Below are positions 38,049-50,358 of a stretch of DNA of 64,000 nucleotides, piece by piece (within the stretch, counting starts at the first letter, position 1; each line of letters begins with the position of its first letter). The stretch covers positions 124,001 through 188,000 of the forward strand of contig RCAB01000030.1 in the NCBI GenBank assembly GCA_003640385.1. The letters are read 5' to 3'. The notes beneath the pieces were generated by a model. It searched no databases. It saw only the letters and a list, made by a program, of their open reading frames with translations, and had not been told where the DNA came from. Origin of the DNA: Setaria digitata. Lineage: Eukaryota > Nematoda > Chromadorea > Rhabditida > Setariidae. Position numbers and translations under genes: made by a program.

Positions 38049-38070
38049 TCGTGATACGTGAGTATCACGA
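38049..38070. repeat. Perfect inverted repeat, 9-base arms
   Basis: TCGTGATAC, spacer GTGA, then GTATCACGA. It can form a hairpin or a dyad protein-binding site, and it also contains TACGTG in its centre. It is intergenic; function unknown. Confidence 0.7.
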
Positions 38071-40007
38071 CAGGTCTTGCGTATATCAACCAAAAAAATA
38101 TATGCCAAACAATCGTAACGTCTGTTTATTTGATCCACGCAGTTAGTTTAGTTTTAGCTTCTGACTGGATGATCAGTTAATATGGTTTTTTTTTTCTTTT
38201 TTTCAAAAAACAAATTGGCCTAATTGGTGGGTTATAAAAATAGTGCTTGTGTATGTGTATGTAAAGTATTTTAAGGCCTTGAAGGATCGCTAGGCCACAC
38301 TGATAGGCATTTAAGCTAACAGAAAGAAGCAATGCTACTTGCATTCATCATGTAAAGTAATTCCCTCACTGGGCATTTTCCATCATTCCCTGTTTTGCCT
38401 TCTTTCTCCTCTGTTCGCGTTTCCTCTTAAGTTTCGATCCCCTTAGACTAACTCTGCTCTATCTCCATCAACGCTAAGAATTTTTTCAATCATCTCGAAA
38501 ATTGAATCAATTTTTCAAATTGTCATTTTTAAAAACTATATCGAGAACAAGCATCATATTCTCTTAGTTATTCCCTTCTTACTTCATTTACTTTGTTGAC
38601 TGGCTAGCACTTTCAGGCACAACTTAGATTTAGTATATTTAGTATCACTTGCCTCTAAACTTTTCTGGAAAATTCGAAAATTGTGTTTAGTCAGGAACAG
38701 CAAGCATTAATTATGCAAAAACTTGTGAAACTTAAAAGAAGCTTTGGATCATCCATTGCTCTTCTAAATCATTCATTTCGATCAGTAAAGAGGATGGAAC
38801 TGCGTTCATCTTTTTTCGATGAAGCTCATCCCATTTCCTTCAGGAGACTTCTTTGCAGTGCTGCTTAGGTTCTTTAAAATGGATAAATTTGTAAAATGGG
38901 TACTTCCTTACAGTATAATTTCCAGTCTTAAAAACTTCCCTCACAAAAGTATGACTCAAATAAAATACTTCGAAAGTCTTCCATGGCATCTCTCCTAAAA
39001 CATTAGAGCAACAAATCCGTGATGTTTTTCAAACTTTTCATTTCCCCACAAGATGAAAGCTGGTAAAATTAGATGGTTTTGATTACAACATCTTATAGAT
39101 ATTTTGTCGAGTTAATCTAAGTCCTTCAAGTCTTTAGTTTTCCCCTAAAGTTTCCTTGAAGAATGCTTTGACATTAGACACTCATATATATATGATTGCC
39201 TAGTTATACGTGAAAAAATGAAGTGCAGCAGTTCTGCTGTCTTCAACAATATAATGGCTGAAGACAACTAGTGAAATACCAGTTGTTTCGAAATTTTCTG
39301 AAGGATTTTCAACAACTGGGATGGGACTGCTAAAAAATATCACGAACTGGGAGCAGTGTAGAAATGCGGAAAGTCCCTCAATTCCTTTTCCACCGAATGT
39401 TAGGATCATAAACCTTTGCATTCATGATGTTTTGAACGTTATGAATTCAACTTTTTTTTTCAACACATAAAGCATTTGATGCGATACAGGATCATTTTTC
39501 ACTCTAATTCATTGAATGCTCATTTGTCACTTTATTGCAAAAAGTTATCCTAGTTTTAAACCTCTCCGTCACTTTTTTCACCAATTTAGTAGCTTTTAAT
39601 CCGAAATTAACACAATTCTACGATTATCAATACTTGTGGTAACTGGATCACTGATATCAAAAAATCGTTAAAATGTTTTACAAAACCTAGTCGGTATTTT
39701 TGTCGCTAATGGCTCGGTCTGACGACGATATCAAGACAATGTCTCCCTTATATAATTGATATTCCCAGGATTAATTCTGGCTCATCGAAATCCCTAAATA
39801 ATTAGCTAGAACTCGTGACTTTCAGTAAATGACCCAAAAACACCCCAATCTCCTCCACCACCTTAAAACAAATGCCTTTTCCGGAAAACTTGTCCGAACC
39901 TTGCGAAAATTCGATCACACGTAGGAGAGCAATTGTCGTCTTGTTTTGATGGGAGAAGATACATTGTGTGTAATGGCTGGTGTGGTAGAGCGAATTCCCA
40001 ATATGTC

Positions 40008-40190
40008 TTTGTCCGGATCTGAGGCGCGAGGTTTCAGGAAGGAGGATGTCACACGCTTTTCCGGATTTAGGCATGATTCCGGGAAAGGAGAATACCTCGC
40101 ACCTTTCCGGATGTGATATAGTCCCAAGAAAGAAGAATAACTCTTCCATCCCGAATAGAAGGTAGAAAATTTCGTGCCCTTCCAGATATG
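40008..40190. repeat. Degenerate minisatellite, unit about 46-48 bases
   Basis: The word TTTCCGGAT or a close variant recurs at about 40012, 40060 and 40106, and in decayed form near 40181. Between copies sits a purine-rich segment ending in GGA(A)AGGAG or similar. Being free of stops on the minus strand, it creates most of a spurious 161-codon open frame (39802-40287). Confidence 0.6.
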
Positions 40191-40239
40191 ACATATGATT
40201 TTGACAGGGTGTGATGTCTAATCTCCGTGCAAATGTTGG

Positions 40240-40247
40240 AATTTCAG
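40240..40247 (+). promoter_or_regulatory. Candidate trans-splice acceptor for SPSB
   Basis: AATTTCAG ends 21 bases before the SPSB ATG. It is the 3' splice site of either a spliced-leader addition or an unseen 5' UTR intron. Confidence 0.45.
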
Positions 40248-40268
40248 GACCAAAGCAAATCAGTGGTG

Positions 40269-43200
40269 ATGGGTCATCGCTTATCAACTCAAACGCAGGG
40301 TGATGGTCCAGTTTTTGAGGGTGAGTTTTATGTTTATATTGTTCATTTCTTCATCTTTTCAAAGTTACGGTTTTAAAATTCCTTAGAGAAAATGAGTAAA
40401 ATTCTACTCTAAAATTTCTTAATTATATCGCTATCATGGCAAATAACTCATTACTGAATCAGTTGTTTTTCTTTCCCGTTGAAAACATTCTGATTCTGAG
40501 TGTATAGCGTTCGAATAAAGAATAATTGCTAGCGTTCCGAAAAAAATGAGACCATTGATAAACTGATTTCAATGGATTCACTACTTAGCTTCTTTTGGCA
40601 AAGTTCTTAATGTTTTTATTTTTTACTTTATCGATTTTAGATTCCGCTTTCCTTATCCTTCCTTGAGTTTTCTCTTTTCATCGTAATTGACTTTTTTTGG
40701 ATGTTAACCTGCAGAAATTGGATTCGCTATTATTTTCTTTTGAGATAAGTTAAGCCATATATGGGCTTGCCAGGAGTTTGCAGTTCCTTCTCTCAAACTA
40801 TGGTGGGTTTGCACATCCTGCAGAAATTTCCGGTTCATTTAGAATATCCATATTAGTCAGTCTGTACTTTTTTCTTTCTGCTTTTGAATTAGAGTTAAAG
40901 GAAATGATATGGATTCTTTGCAAGTATTGTTTCATTTTACTCCCAAATTGTAGTTTTGAAATGAATTAAAGAATTTCCCCTTTTTATTTGTATACTGGTT
41001 TTCCGGATGTTAAGAAGAAAGGTAGAATATTTTAAAGAAGTTAATTTAGTAGATCCTTATATAAAATTTGCTCGAAATGAAATGAAATGATCAATATTTG
41101 ATGCTATGTCCCAGGGGTGATCAAAGTCAAGATTTTTTTCATCTTGAAAAAAAAAGGCGTAAATTTATGTGTTAGGTTTAATGAATCTTTCATGCTCATT
41201 CACGCCTGACAAAAGATATTATTAGGAACAGATTTATAGTCTATAGTTGTAAATAAGTGTTGATTTTATTTGAAAACAATGCACTTTAGAGAAAACATCG
41301 CCTCTTATAATTTAAAAGCTTGAACAGAAAGTGCTGATTTGATCTGTTTTAGTGTTAATCACAAGGAAAAACTTTGTTTGTTTTTTTATGACTCTTTTAG
41401 CCTTTACAACATATATTTTCAGAGTAATTTTATTTTAATGCTTGTAATGATTTAAGTTTCACTCCTAGTGCAAGTTGTCAAAAATGGGGTAATGAAAATG
41501 ACCAGTATTCATGATAAGGAAGGAAACAGTCCCCTATTCATTAAATTTAAATATGTTTTTTTGGGAAGGATCCAGTTCGTTCAAGCTAGTACAATTAATT
41601 AAAACGTAGAAATTACCCAGTGATTCAGAGTTCCATTGTTTTCTGGATTTAAGTTCTATGACTTCAGAACTCTTCTCTATATGGTTTATTTTTTCTCTTA
41701 AGTCCTTTAAATAATAAATTATCGTTAAGTTAAACCATTTGAAATATTTTTTTAGTTGCTTTTTATAGTTTCGAATTTATATGAGTTTATTGAGTCAAAA
41801 ATGGAAGTACTGCTATGGTCATACATAAATTAAACAGATTTCAAACGATCGTTTTCTTTTTTTTTTTTTTTTTTTTTTCTAGGATTCTCATATTGTTCTG
41901 ACTACTGGCTATAATTTTAACACAAGAAAAAAGTGATAACATCCATAGGGGCAAGGAATAATCTCTCTGAATAAGTATGNTTTTAACACAGGAAAAAAGT
42001 GATAACATCCATAGGGGCAAGGAATAATCTCTCTGAATAAGTATGTTTCCAAAATAAATAGAATTTACCTATGCGTGATTTATCCATTTTAAAATATTAA
42101 GTATAATTGTCATTAAAATACCTGCAGTATCATCACTCAGCGGATTTTTATGTTTTTAAGCGACATATTTATTTTCAAAATTTTTGGAGCTGTTGCTCGT
42201 GTTTCAAATTGATAATAAAAGGTTTCTTCTGCAGTAATCTTAGCACCAACTCTGTCACTCTTATATAAAGAGAGTTGGATTTGCTTTTTTGTTTAAGAGC
42301 TAAATAGAATCGATTAAATGCAGCTTTTAAAAATTTTGAAGTTTATAACAAGTTTATATATTTAGTAAGGCAGTGGATGTAGAACATTGTTTTTTATTAC
42401 TGCCATGTCTTCAACCAGATAAATTATAGGAGAATAAGAATATTAGCTAAAATTTTCTATTTTCTGGAATTTCCTTTAAGGTAATCTAGTCTTGAGTAAA
42501 CTTAAATTTTTTCATAATTCTTTAATAACCTTCACCATTATTCGCATTTTGCTTCTCCAGAAGAGTAAAAGGATCATTTGTGAAGGAAAAAAAGATTTGT
42601 CTTAGAAGTATTTTTACCAGATTAATTCATATTTGGCTCTCATTCGATATCTCTAGTAAGAAAGTGAAGTTATATAATCTTAGTATTTGAGCGTCATTTC
42701 GTAGCAGAACTTTATTGCACATTGCTGAGGAAATTTTGGATATTTAAGCGGAGCAAAAAAATCAGTCTGGTAAAGTGTATTTACTGAGTTTAAACGTAAA
42801 ATCTTTTTTTAGAAACTCGTATAGATTTTGTTATCATGATATTTTCAATTTAAAAAAAAAGAATCAAGATAAAAAGTGATAAAACACGTCTTAATTATGA
42901 AGTTTCTTTCTTATCAACTGTTACACTTTTGTTGCACAAATATTTTCTAATTTTTACTATTCCTGTCACAAGTTTCAACACCGATATCATGGATTTCTTG
43001 AATCGTTAGCGGCCAGTTACTTAATACTGTATCGTTGATAATTTTATCTGTTGTTAGGTTTGACTGTTTTTGTTAACCTAACTTTTACTGACACTCTTTT
43101 TGAAAAGTGTTTCTTCGTTTTCAAGTGAGAATTCGTAATTATCTCGCGACAGAAATTATCGACAAAAAATGTATTTCCTCTCGGACATTAAATTAAATTT

Positions 43201-46200
43201 TTATTTCCTTTAGCAAAGTTCATGTTTAACTGATTTCAATTGGTAATTCCTCGTAGAATATGGAAGATATTTTTAAAGTGAACTGAATTTATTTCTTCCG
43301 AACATGTCTCCCTCCTACTAGTAATTTTGGTTATTGACTAATGCATAAATTTCGTTAATCTTTTTTTCATGAGTTCCCAGAATTATGCAATTTAATTGGT
43401 TATTTTGTTTTCATTTTAAATCTTCTTTCTTAGCCATGCTTGATAACTGATGGAGTTGGATTAAGTTGGCCATGGGAGATGTGTGATTTTTCTACTGATC
43501 CTCAGTCTGCATTTATCTGGGGAGAATTAATGATAACATTTTTTCTTCATTTTATTGTTTAACGAGATAACTGAAGCTTCGAAGTCTTCTGTTGTTGTGA
43601 ATTAATGAAACACAGAAGTCTTGGACTGGAGCTACATTTGCTGATTTGTTTCCTATCTCTTTGGGTTATTTCACTTTGCATGTCTTTGTTATTCATTATT
43701 TGCTCTTTTGGTTTTCATTCGTCATGTTTCTACATCGACTAATGTGTTCTGCATCCTCATAAGCATCACAGAATCTAATGTGTTCAGTACACAAACATCT
43801 GCTTTTAATCCTTCCGTCTTTTTCTAAACTTCAGCTGCTTTGTGTGTTTAATAGACATGTGCCAAAAAAAGAATCGAATCGTTTTACTTCAGATTGCTGA
43901 AATTTACAAGACATCAAAGGTTGTCTTTTTTTCTGCCTCGAATAGAGTTTAAAAGGGGCTGTGCTGAAGGAAGTTTAGGCTGTTTTTATACACAACAAAC
44001 AGATTCTTTCACCTGTTTTCCAGTTCTTCAACAAACATATGTGTAAACGTGTTTCATGTCCTTTTTTGGCTGATTCTATCTTCTTTTTTGTCATTTTTCA
44101 AAACATGATTTTTGATATCTAAAGATTTTTCAGAACTTTGGTTATCCTGATTGTTTCGATACTTTTTTATCAGGATCAAATTACTTTTTTCTTGAACATC
44201 ATTGTCATTGTTAATCATTTTACATATTTCTCTGTTTTCCAAAATTACATAATTCTTTTGAATTATTTTGATACTTTTATTGCTTTTGAATGAATTTATT
44301 TTACAAGTATTTGTTGAATTTTCTTTTTTAGTTTTTTCTTCCGAATAATTTAATACTTTTAACGCTTTCTTATAAATTTGAAATATGAATAAAGTTAATA
44401 TTGGAAAAAATGTTTATTGGTTTTTTTTTTTCTTTCATTCTGATACTTATTCCTACTTATGTTGTTTTCTCAAGTAGTTGTTATTTTTGCAAGGTTTTTC
44501 TCCATCAGTTTGCGCTTGCACGGAAATACTCACTCTAACACCTTGCCTATTGATGGATAAAATTTATTTAAAAATTCTAAAAACGATAAAAATTAGGTAT
44601 TTCGAACAGAGAATAGTAGTTTCAAAGATTTTTAAACTTTGATTTAGTCAAAACATAGTGTTTCTAAACAAACCTAAACATGATGGAAAACGTTACTGGT
44701 TTCCGTTTTGGTGGGGGCACTACTCCATCCCTTTAAATGCAAAAAGAATCTGTCAAAATTTAGGTGTTTTTAATGCAAATTTTCATCTGGCAACTGACAT
44801 GCTAATACAAAAACTATTAAAAATGAGTTTATTTTTTCCTTACTATTTTCTACCTACGGAAGTGTGAATGAATACTGATAATTTTGAAAATTTTATAATC
44901 TCTTGCATCGCATATTATAATATTTTAACCACAAAAAGAAATATTTCTTGTCACTGGTTTACCTCATTTTTAGTTACAATAATGTTGTTCTATGACTGTT
45001 CCTAAGATTTGTCCTTTTAATATTTATTAGCAAANAATATTTCTTGTCACTGGTTTACCTCATTTTTAGTTAAAATGTTGTTCTATGACTGTTCCTAAGA
45101 TTTGTCCTTTTAATATTTATTAGCAAATCCTTATTTCTTACCAATAAATTCTCAAGGCCCTAATGAATAATTTGACCGGGGAAAGGAGCATTTAGAAAAG
45201 AAGAAGATGTTATATGACAAGGTGGAGTGATTGTTTTCAAAATCATCGGAGAGCAACAAACGCAGTGGCACACTATCCAGACTCTCCCATCCTCTGATAC
45301 TTCAGTCGGAAAACCTGATTGAATTGAAGATAACGCATTATTAATTCTTTATCATATCATATCTTGCTGCTCAATTTTGGAGTAGGTTATTTCCGTAATC
45401 GTCATCTTTTATTCCAAATATCTGCTGTACTTTTCACTTTACATGGTTTCGTAATTAATAGATTAAATCTACTTATTCACTTTAGAGACTAACGCTTTAA
45501 GATCAGTTTATGTTTTTGTTTTGATGGCGCCACGAAATTTATAATTAGTTTTGTAAATTTGATCTTTCAAGCAATACGTTTTTCATAAAAATGAATGTAT
45601 GAACATCAATCTGCGTTCCAGGTTTTATCAGGTGTTCTATTGGGTCACATGTTCAGGCATACATTAATGTATAGACACGCATCAAGACATATGTTATATG
45701 CGCTTGCAAGGTGTGTTTTTTTGTGTGGCTGTTTCAGTAATAATAGTGGTGACAAACGAAGCCAAATCTTTGCGTCCTTAATTAGCCATTTATTTGAATT
45801 CTCAACTTCAGCTTTCATCATTTACTTATAGTGCTGTCCCCATCTGTCAAGAATTCTTTCAAAAACTGCAAATTAATTTCGCACCTAATTCGTTGAAGCT
45901 ATATCATTTTGGCCCAGAAATTTTTCTATTTAGTTTATTTCTAGCAATGAATTTCGTGAAGAAGCGTAAGGCAGTGTAGATGTTTTCAAAAAAAATTTAG
46001 GACATAATTGGACTTTTTCCTTGGAAATGGAAGTTTCATGAATAAGTTACTAGTCTTTCCTCTATCATATCACTGAAAACAGGCATTGTGTGATGATCGA
46101 ATCTTGTTCTGAATTTTGGCTTTTTCTTACATTTGTATTGGTGATAATTTACTTTATTTCATAATGGACCTTCATAATAAATACAATAATTAAATTAGAA

Positions 46201-49200
46201 AAAGTCTTTTACGTTTTTCTTCAAAGTGAATGTCTTTCTCTCTTTTCTGTCTACAATTTTTCATTCACTGATCCATTAAAGAAGTTCTACATATGGTCGT
46301 CCATCATGGAATTTCCCTTTCTGAATTTTCCCTCAAATTTTCATTTGCTTCGATGTCAACATTTCATCCTTGCCTCTGATTGAATCTACGCAGTACCAAT
46401 CATAGGTGGCATATCACTGCATAATAAGCACTTTGAAATTAAAACAGCACCTCTTCACGAATCCAGAATAGAAGAGGGGCAATAAAATTTTGTAGCAAAC
46501 TTTATCTCTTCATTTCATCACTTTCTAGAGGTATATCATCACTTTTTTTCCCATAATCAAGTATTCTTGCTGGTGCCGTGATTTTGTGGTGGGGGGGAAG
46601 TGACTGAATTATTCAATTGCCTAACAGTCAGTCAATCAATCCAAGCTTCGAGGGTAGTCTAATATTATCTAAAAGGTTAGAAATCAGTCGATAATCTTTA
46701 TTTGCTGAGGTTATTAGTTCGTCTGTTAGCGAATATCATATGACTTTTTTTTTGGTCAGGATTTTTTTCACTCTGTAATGCCAGTAAACTTCTGGAAATT
46801 TTGGTGGCCAAATGGAAGTTTCTGTGTATGTGTGTTTGTGTGTGTGTTTTTTCATGAAGTTTCACCACCCGGTGCACTTTCACATACTACACAACAGCAG
46901 TTTACAGTTTTCCCCTTTCCAATACTTGAACTAATCTTTTTATGAATTTCTGCCGATGATTGTCATTGGCTACTGTCAAACATTGCTTTTTGTTAAGCGT
47001 AAGTTGTTGTTTCCAGTATTTGCTTGGTTCAACTCTTCGATAAGATTTAAATAATTCTTTATTCTTTAAAAATGACTTAGTGAAAATTGAAAAGTTCCAG
47101 TTTTTTTTGCTACTCTCACGCTGAATCTCTCTGATCGCAATCTTAGGCATGTTATGAGTGACTAATTCGTCTAATAGCTTGATGGATCGTCTTTAACGAT
47201 TTTTTTTTTCACTTCGGCAGATGTGGCATCACTAACTGGACCACCGCATGATAATGTTGTTTTTGGCGGTAACAGCTCAGTGGTACTGTCAGTCACAGAG
47301 CAGCCAGCTGTTCGTCAAAATGTCGCAACACGTAGAGTCCTGCGTCCTTCACGTGAACCACAAGCTGGATCCAGTGTGACTGAAGAGTGTGTTAGCAGTA
47401 CTGCTGCTGAAATCAGTGGAGGTAGCAACAACTTACGTCGGCAGCATCATTTTACTCGTTCTCATCGTGCTCCACGTGAGCAGCATTTACCTGTTCGAAG
47501 CTTAAACATTGCGTCGAATTCGGCGTCACACACAGCAACCATGGTGGTTGAGTTGAACGGATCACGGTCACGCAGCCAATCTAGCGCTAATCCGATGGTT
47601 TGTTCCTTCACTGTATTAGCCATATGTGATACTACTCTATACGCAGCAAGATTCAGATAGCCGACTATATTGCCTCCATGATTGCACCAAATTAGTTAGT
47701 TTCCTAATCTCCCGTCTCTTTTTTCCAGGGCACTTGTTATGAAGATATGTTCCGTCCAAGTCGTTTCGACCAAATCATTAATTCTTCTCCTCCACCGCTT
47801 GAAGTAATGGAAGCGTATGCATGGAATCCAGATGATCGGTCATTGAATATTTTTGTTAAGGATGATGATCGATTGACATTTCATAGACATCCCGTTGCTC
47901 AGTCTACTGATTCCATCCGTGCTAAGGTGAATTTAAGCTGTTTGAAACAGAATACACAACAGATCTCTCCATCATTACAAAGGAAAAAATCCCCCCATCG
48001 AAATCCAAAGTTTTTTTTTTATTTTGGAGAGCTATCATTTATTTTTTAAATTATTGGTTGGGTTTATTCAATTGCCGTCTTTTTTCTTTTCCTGTCTAGA
48101 TTTCGTCAATTTTTTTTTTCTCTTGAAATCTTTGTAACATAGTGATTGGATTGGACCTACTTTATGCATTATGCAGGTCATGTTTTAGCAGTGTGTGAAC
48201 CAGCCTTCTATTAAGTGAGTGAAATGAAGATGAGCTGTAATGGTTCCCTTTAATTCGAAATCATCAACACCCTCTGCAGGAAGAATTGTTCTTGTTATGC
48301 TAGTGAAGAATGAATTCCTACTACAGCTATTTTCATATCGGAGCATTTCAGTCTAAAGAATCTTCAGCAGTGAAATAGACCTCATCACTCCAACCTAATC
48401 TTTTTCACTAGCAATTTTTGACCTTATTTACTCATACTGGGCTTAAATAATAAACTTTGCGTAATTTCCGAGAGCTTATTCAAAGCATTCAATCTGTCTA
48501 TCGATTAGTTTTCCTCTTTAATTGTGTTTTAAAGATTCTAGATGTTATTATAACAGTTGAGCTGTTTTGTTGCAGATTGGTTTCTCGAAGGGTTTCCATG
48601 TTTGGCAAATAAAATGGCCACAAAGACAACGAGGAACGCATGCGTCAGTTGGCGTTGCAACAAAAGCGGCGTCATTGCATGCTGTTGGTTATACTTCGCT
48701 TATTGGCTCAAGTAGCGAATCATATGGATGGGATCTAAGTAAATTCTTTCCATCTCTCTTTATCGCTTCATTCATGCACATTATTTCTCATTCATACGTC
48801 TAAGGAAGAAATAAACATGTTATCATTAATAGCATCCAGCTGGAAGTGAATTTTTTAGCTATAGATAATGCCTTTGTACTGTCAAACGAAAGCCTTTTAA
48901 GTGACTGACTCTCGGAATCCTTATCTCATTCCATGTTTCTTATTCCTTTTTCACCCTATAATTCGTATTAAGGATTAAATTCAATGGAAATTATAGTTTA
49001 TTGTTGAAATGAATACGTTAGTGCTATTTTAAACTTCTTAATATTATAGTACAAATAAATTGAAGTAACGATTTTATTCAAAGCAATAAAACAATTTCTA
49101 GAACACAGTTGTTGTCTAGAGATTGCTTATTAATAGATATCTTCCGATTAAATTAAAATTCTTCGTTTATGAGATTTCAGAAATAATAAATGCCAAAAAT

Positions 49201-50358
49201 GTTTTTTAGTACGCAATAAATGTTATCATGATTCAAAGAATACTAATGGCTGGACATATCCCAAGTGCATAGTGCGTGATGAGAATCATCTTGCCCCTGA
49301 TCAGTTCTACTGTATTCTTGATATGGACGAAGGATATATGGCATTCGCTTCTGATGTCGATTATTATGGTGTGGCATTTACAGGTTTGAAGGGCCGAGAA
49401 CTATATCCGATTGTTTCCGCTGTATGGGGCCATTGTGAAATTACAATAAAATACCTCGGAGGGCTTGATCGTTAGTTTTCCATGGCTTTTCAGTGTTTTA
49501 ATATTTTAAGATATCGAACAACCCAAAGTTTGTTGATTAAAAAAATGTGTTTTTCATCTTATAAGGAAATTTCCCTGTTTTGCCGAAACTAAGCTGGTTT
49601 TGTTTTTTATTTGTAAGATTCCCAGTACTAACAAAGTGGTTAAACTGGTAACATTTTTAAGCTTCCTATTTTAGTTGTTGACATCCCGTTGCCGGTGTCA
49701 AGTCAAGCTGCGAGCATTACAAAAAAATTAAAAAATAGTGTTTACATTGTTTCAAAAAGTAAGAAACACGATATGGAAATTTAAGTAACTTAAACTCTTA
49801 AAAATACCATTGATTCCAATTCAAACTTTAAGCGAATTCATGCCTCCTTATGATTATTACATATTTTATTTGCATTAGTTTTATTGGCGAAGTTTGCGAA
49901 AATTGACATAGTTTAATATGCTGTTTATTCTTCACTGAAATCTCAAATTTGGAGAATAAAACGAGTATGCTAGAAGAGTCAGCATTAAAAATTATATTTC
50001 AAATGTTCTAGGTTTTTAGCGAGTTACCGTGCTTCCGAAATTCTCCTAGCTTAATGTTTATTTCTTCAAGTGCAAGATATTTTCCCACACAATAGAAGCT
50101 TAGGAATAACTTTAGGATTATTCGGGATTGGTTTGCTCTTCTGGAGAAGAATAACTTTCTTAATTTTTGTTTTAACACACTTTAATAGAAATCCATAATC
50201 TTTTAATATATATTTTTTCTCTTGCAGCCGAACCATTAACACTTTTGGAATTATGTCGCCGATCAATTCGGACATATTTAGGGAAAGAACGCATATGTAG
50301 AGTACGGGAGCTAAGGTTACCAACTGGCCTGAAAAAATATCTGCTATACAAATGTTGA
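40269..50358 (+). CDS. SPSB: SPRY domain/SOCS-box protein (SPSB1/4, Gustavus type)
   Basis: Substrate-recognition subunit of an Elongin BC-Cullin5 (or Cul2) ubiquitin ligase; family members bind short (D/E)INNN motifs in Vasa, Par-4 and iNOS. Six exons, 40269-40320, 47221-47597, 47729-47926, 48576-48738, 49210-49470 and 50228-50358, give 393 residues, against about 273 in human SPSB1. The first exon encodes MGHRLST, comparable to MGQKVTG in SPSB1 and carrying a possible N-myristoylation glycine. A low-complexity Ser/Arg-rich extension of roughly 100 residues follows (18-145). The SPRY domain (about 165-350) shows [49 protein letters not shown] and [20 protein letters not shown]. The SOCS box (about 351-393) shows [16 protein letters not shown]. 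Intron 1 is 6.9 kb and holds two assembly scars. Confidence 0.94.
41915..42045. other. Unmerged duplicated contig end around a single N
   Basis: Sixty-five bases at 41915-41979 are repeated at 41981-42045 with one mismatch, separated only by N at 41980. This is the pattern of two overlapping contig ends placed side by side, not a biological tandem repeat. It lies in SPSB intron 1, so no protein is affected. Confidence 0.85.
44940..45127. other. Second unmerged contig overlap around a single N
   Basis: The 95 bases at 44940-45034 recur as 92 bases at 45036-45127, on either side of N at 45035. They differ near GTTACAATAATG versus GTTAAAATG. Again an assembly scar in SPSB intron 1; the difference may reflect two haplotypes or an error. 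Confidence 0.85.

Larger units (their letters stand above)
36717..40239. other. Gene-poor stretch between the TOM40-like gene and SPSB
   Basis: About 3.5 kb with no recognisable coding sequence on either strand. It contains a short perfect inverted repeat and a degenerate minisatellite, listed separately. It presumably includes the 3' UTR of the TOM40-like gene and the promoter of SPSB. Confidence 0.55.

Noticed and set aside
39802..40287. 161-codon minus-strand open frame as a protein gene
   Set aside because: No recognisable domain, no splice context, and the frame follows a degenerate repeat; kept as a repeat only.
44054..44242. Asn/Lys-rich minus-strand frame in SPSB intron 1
   Set aside because: Composition is what AT-rich DNA gives by chance; no conserved motif.
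41915..45127. Tandem repeats as biological features
   Set aside because: Each pair is separated by exactly one N, which marks contig joins.
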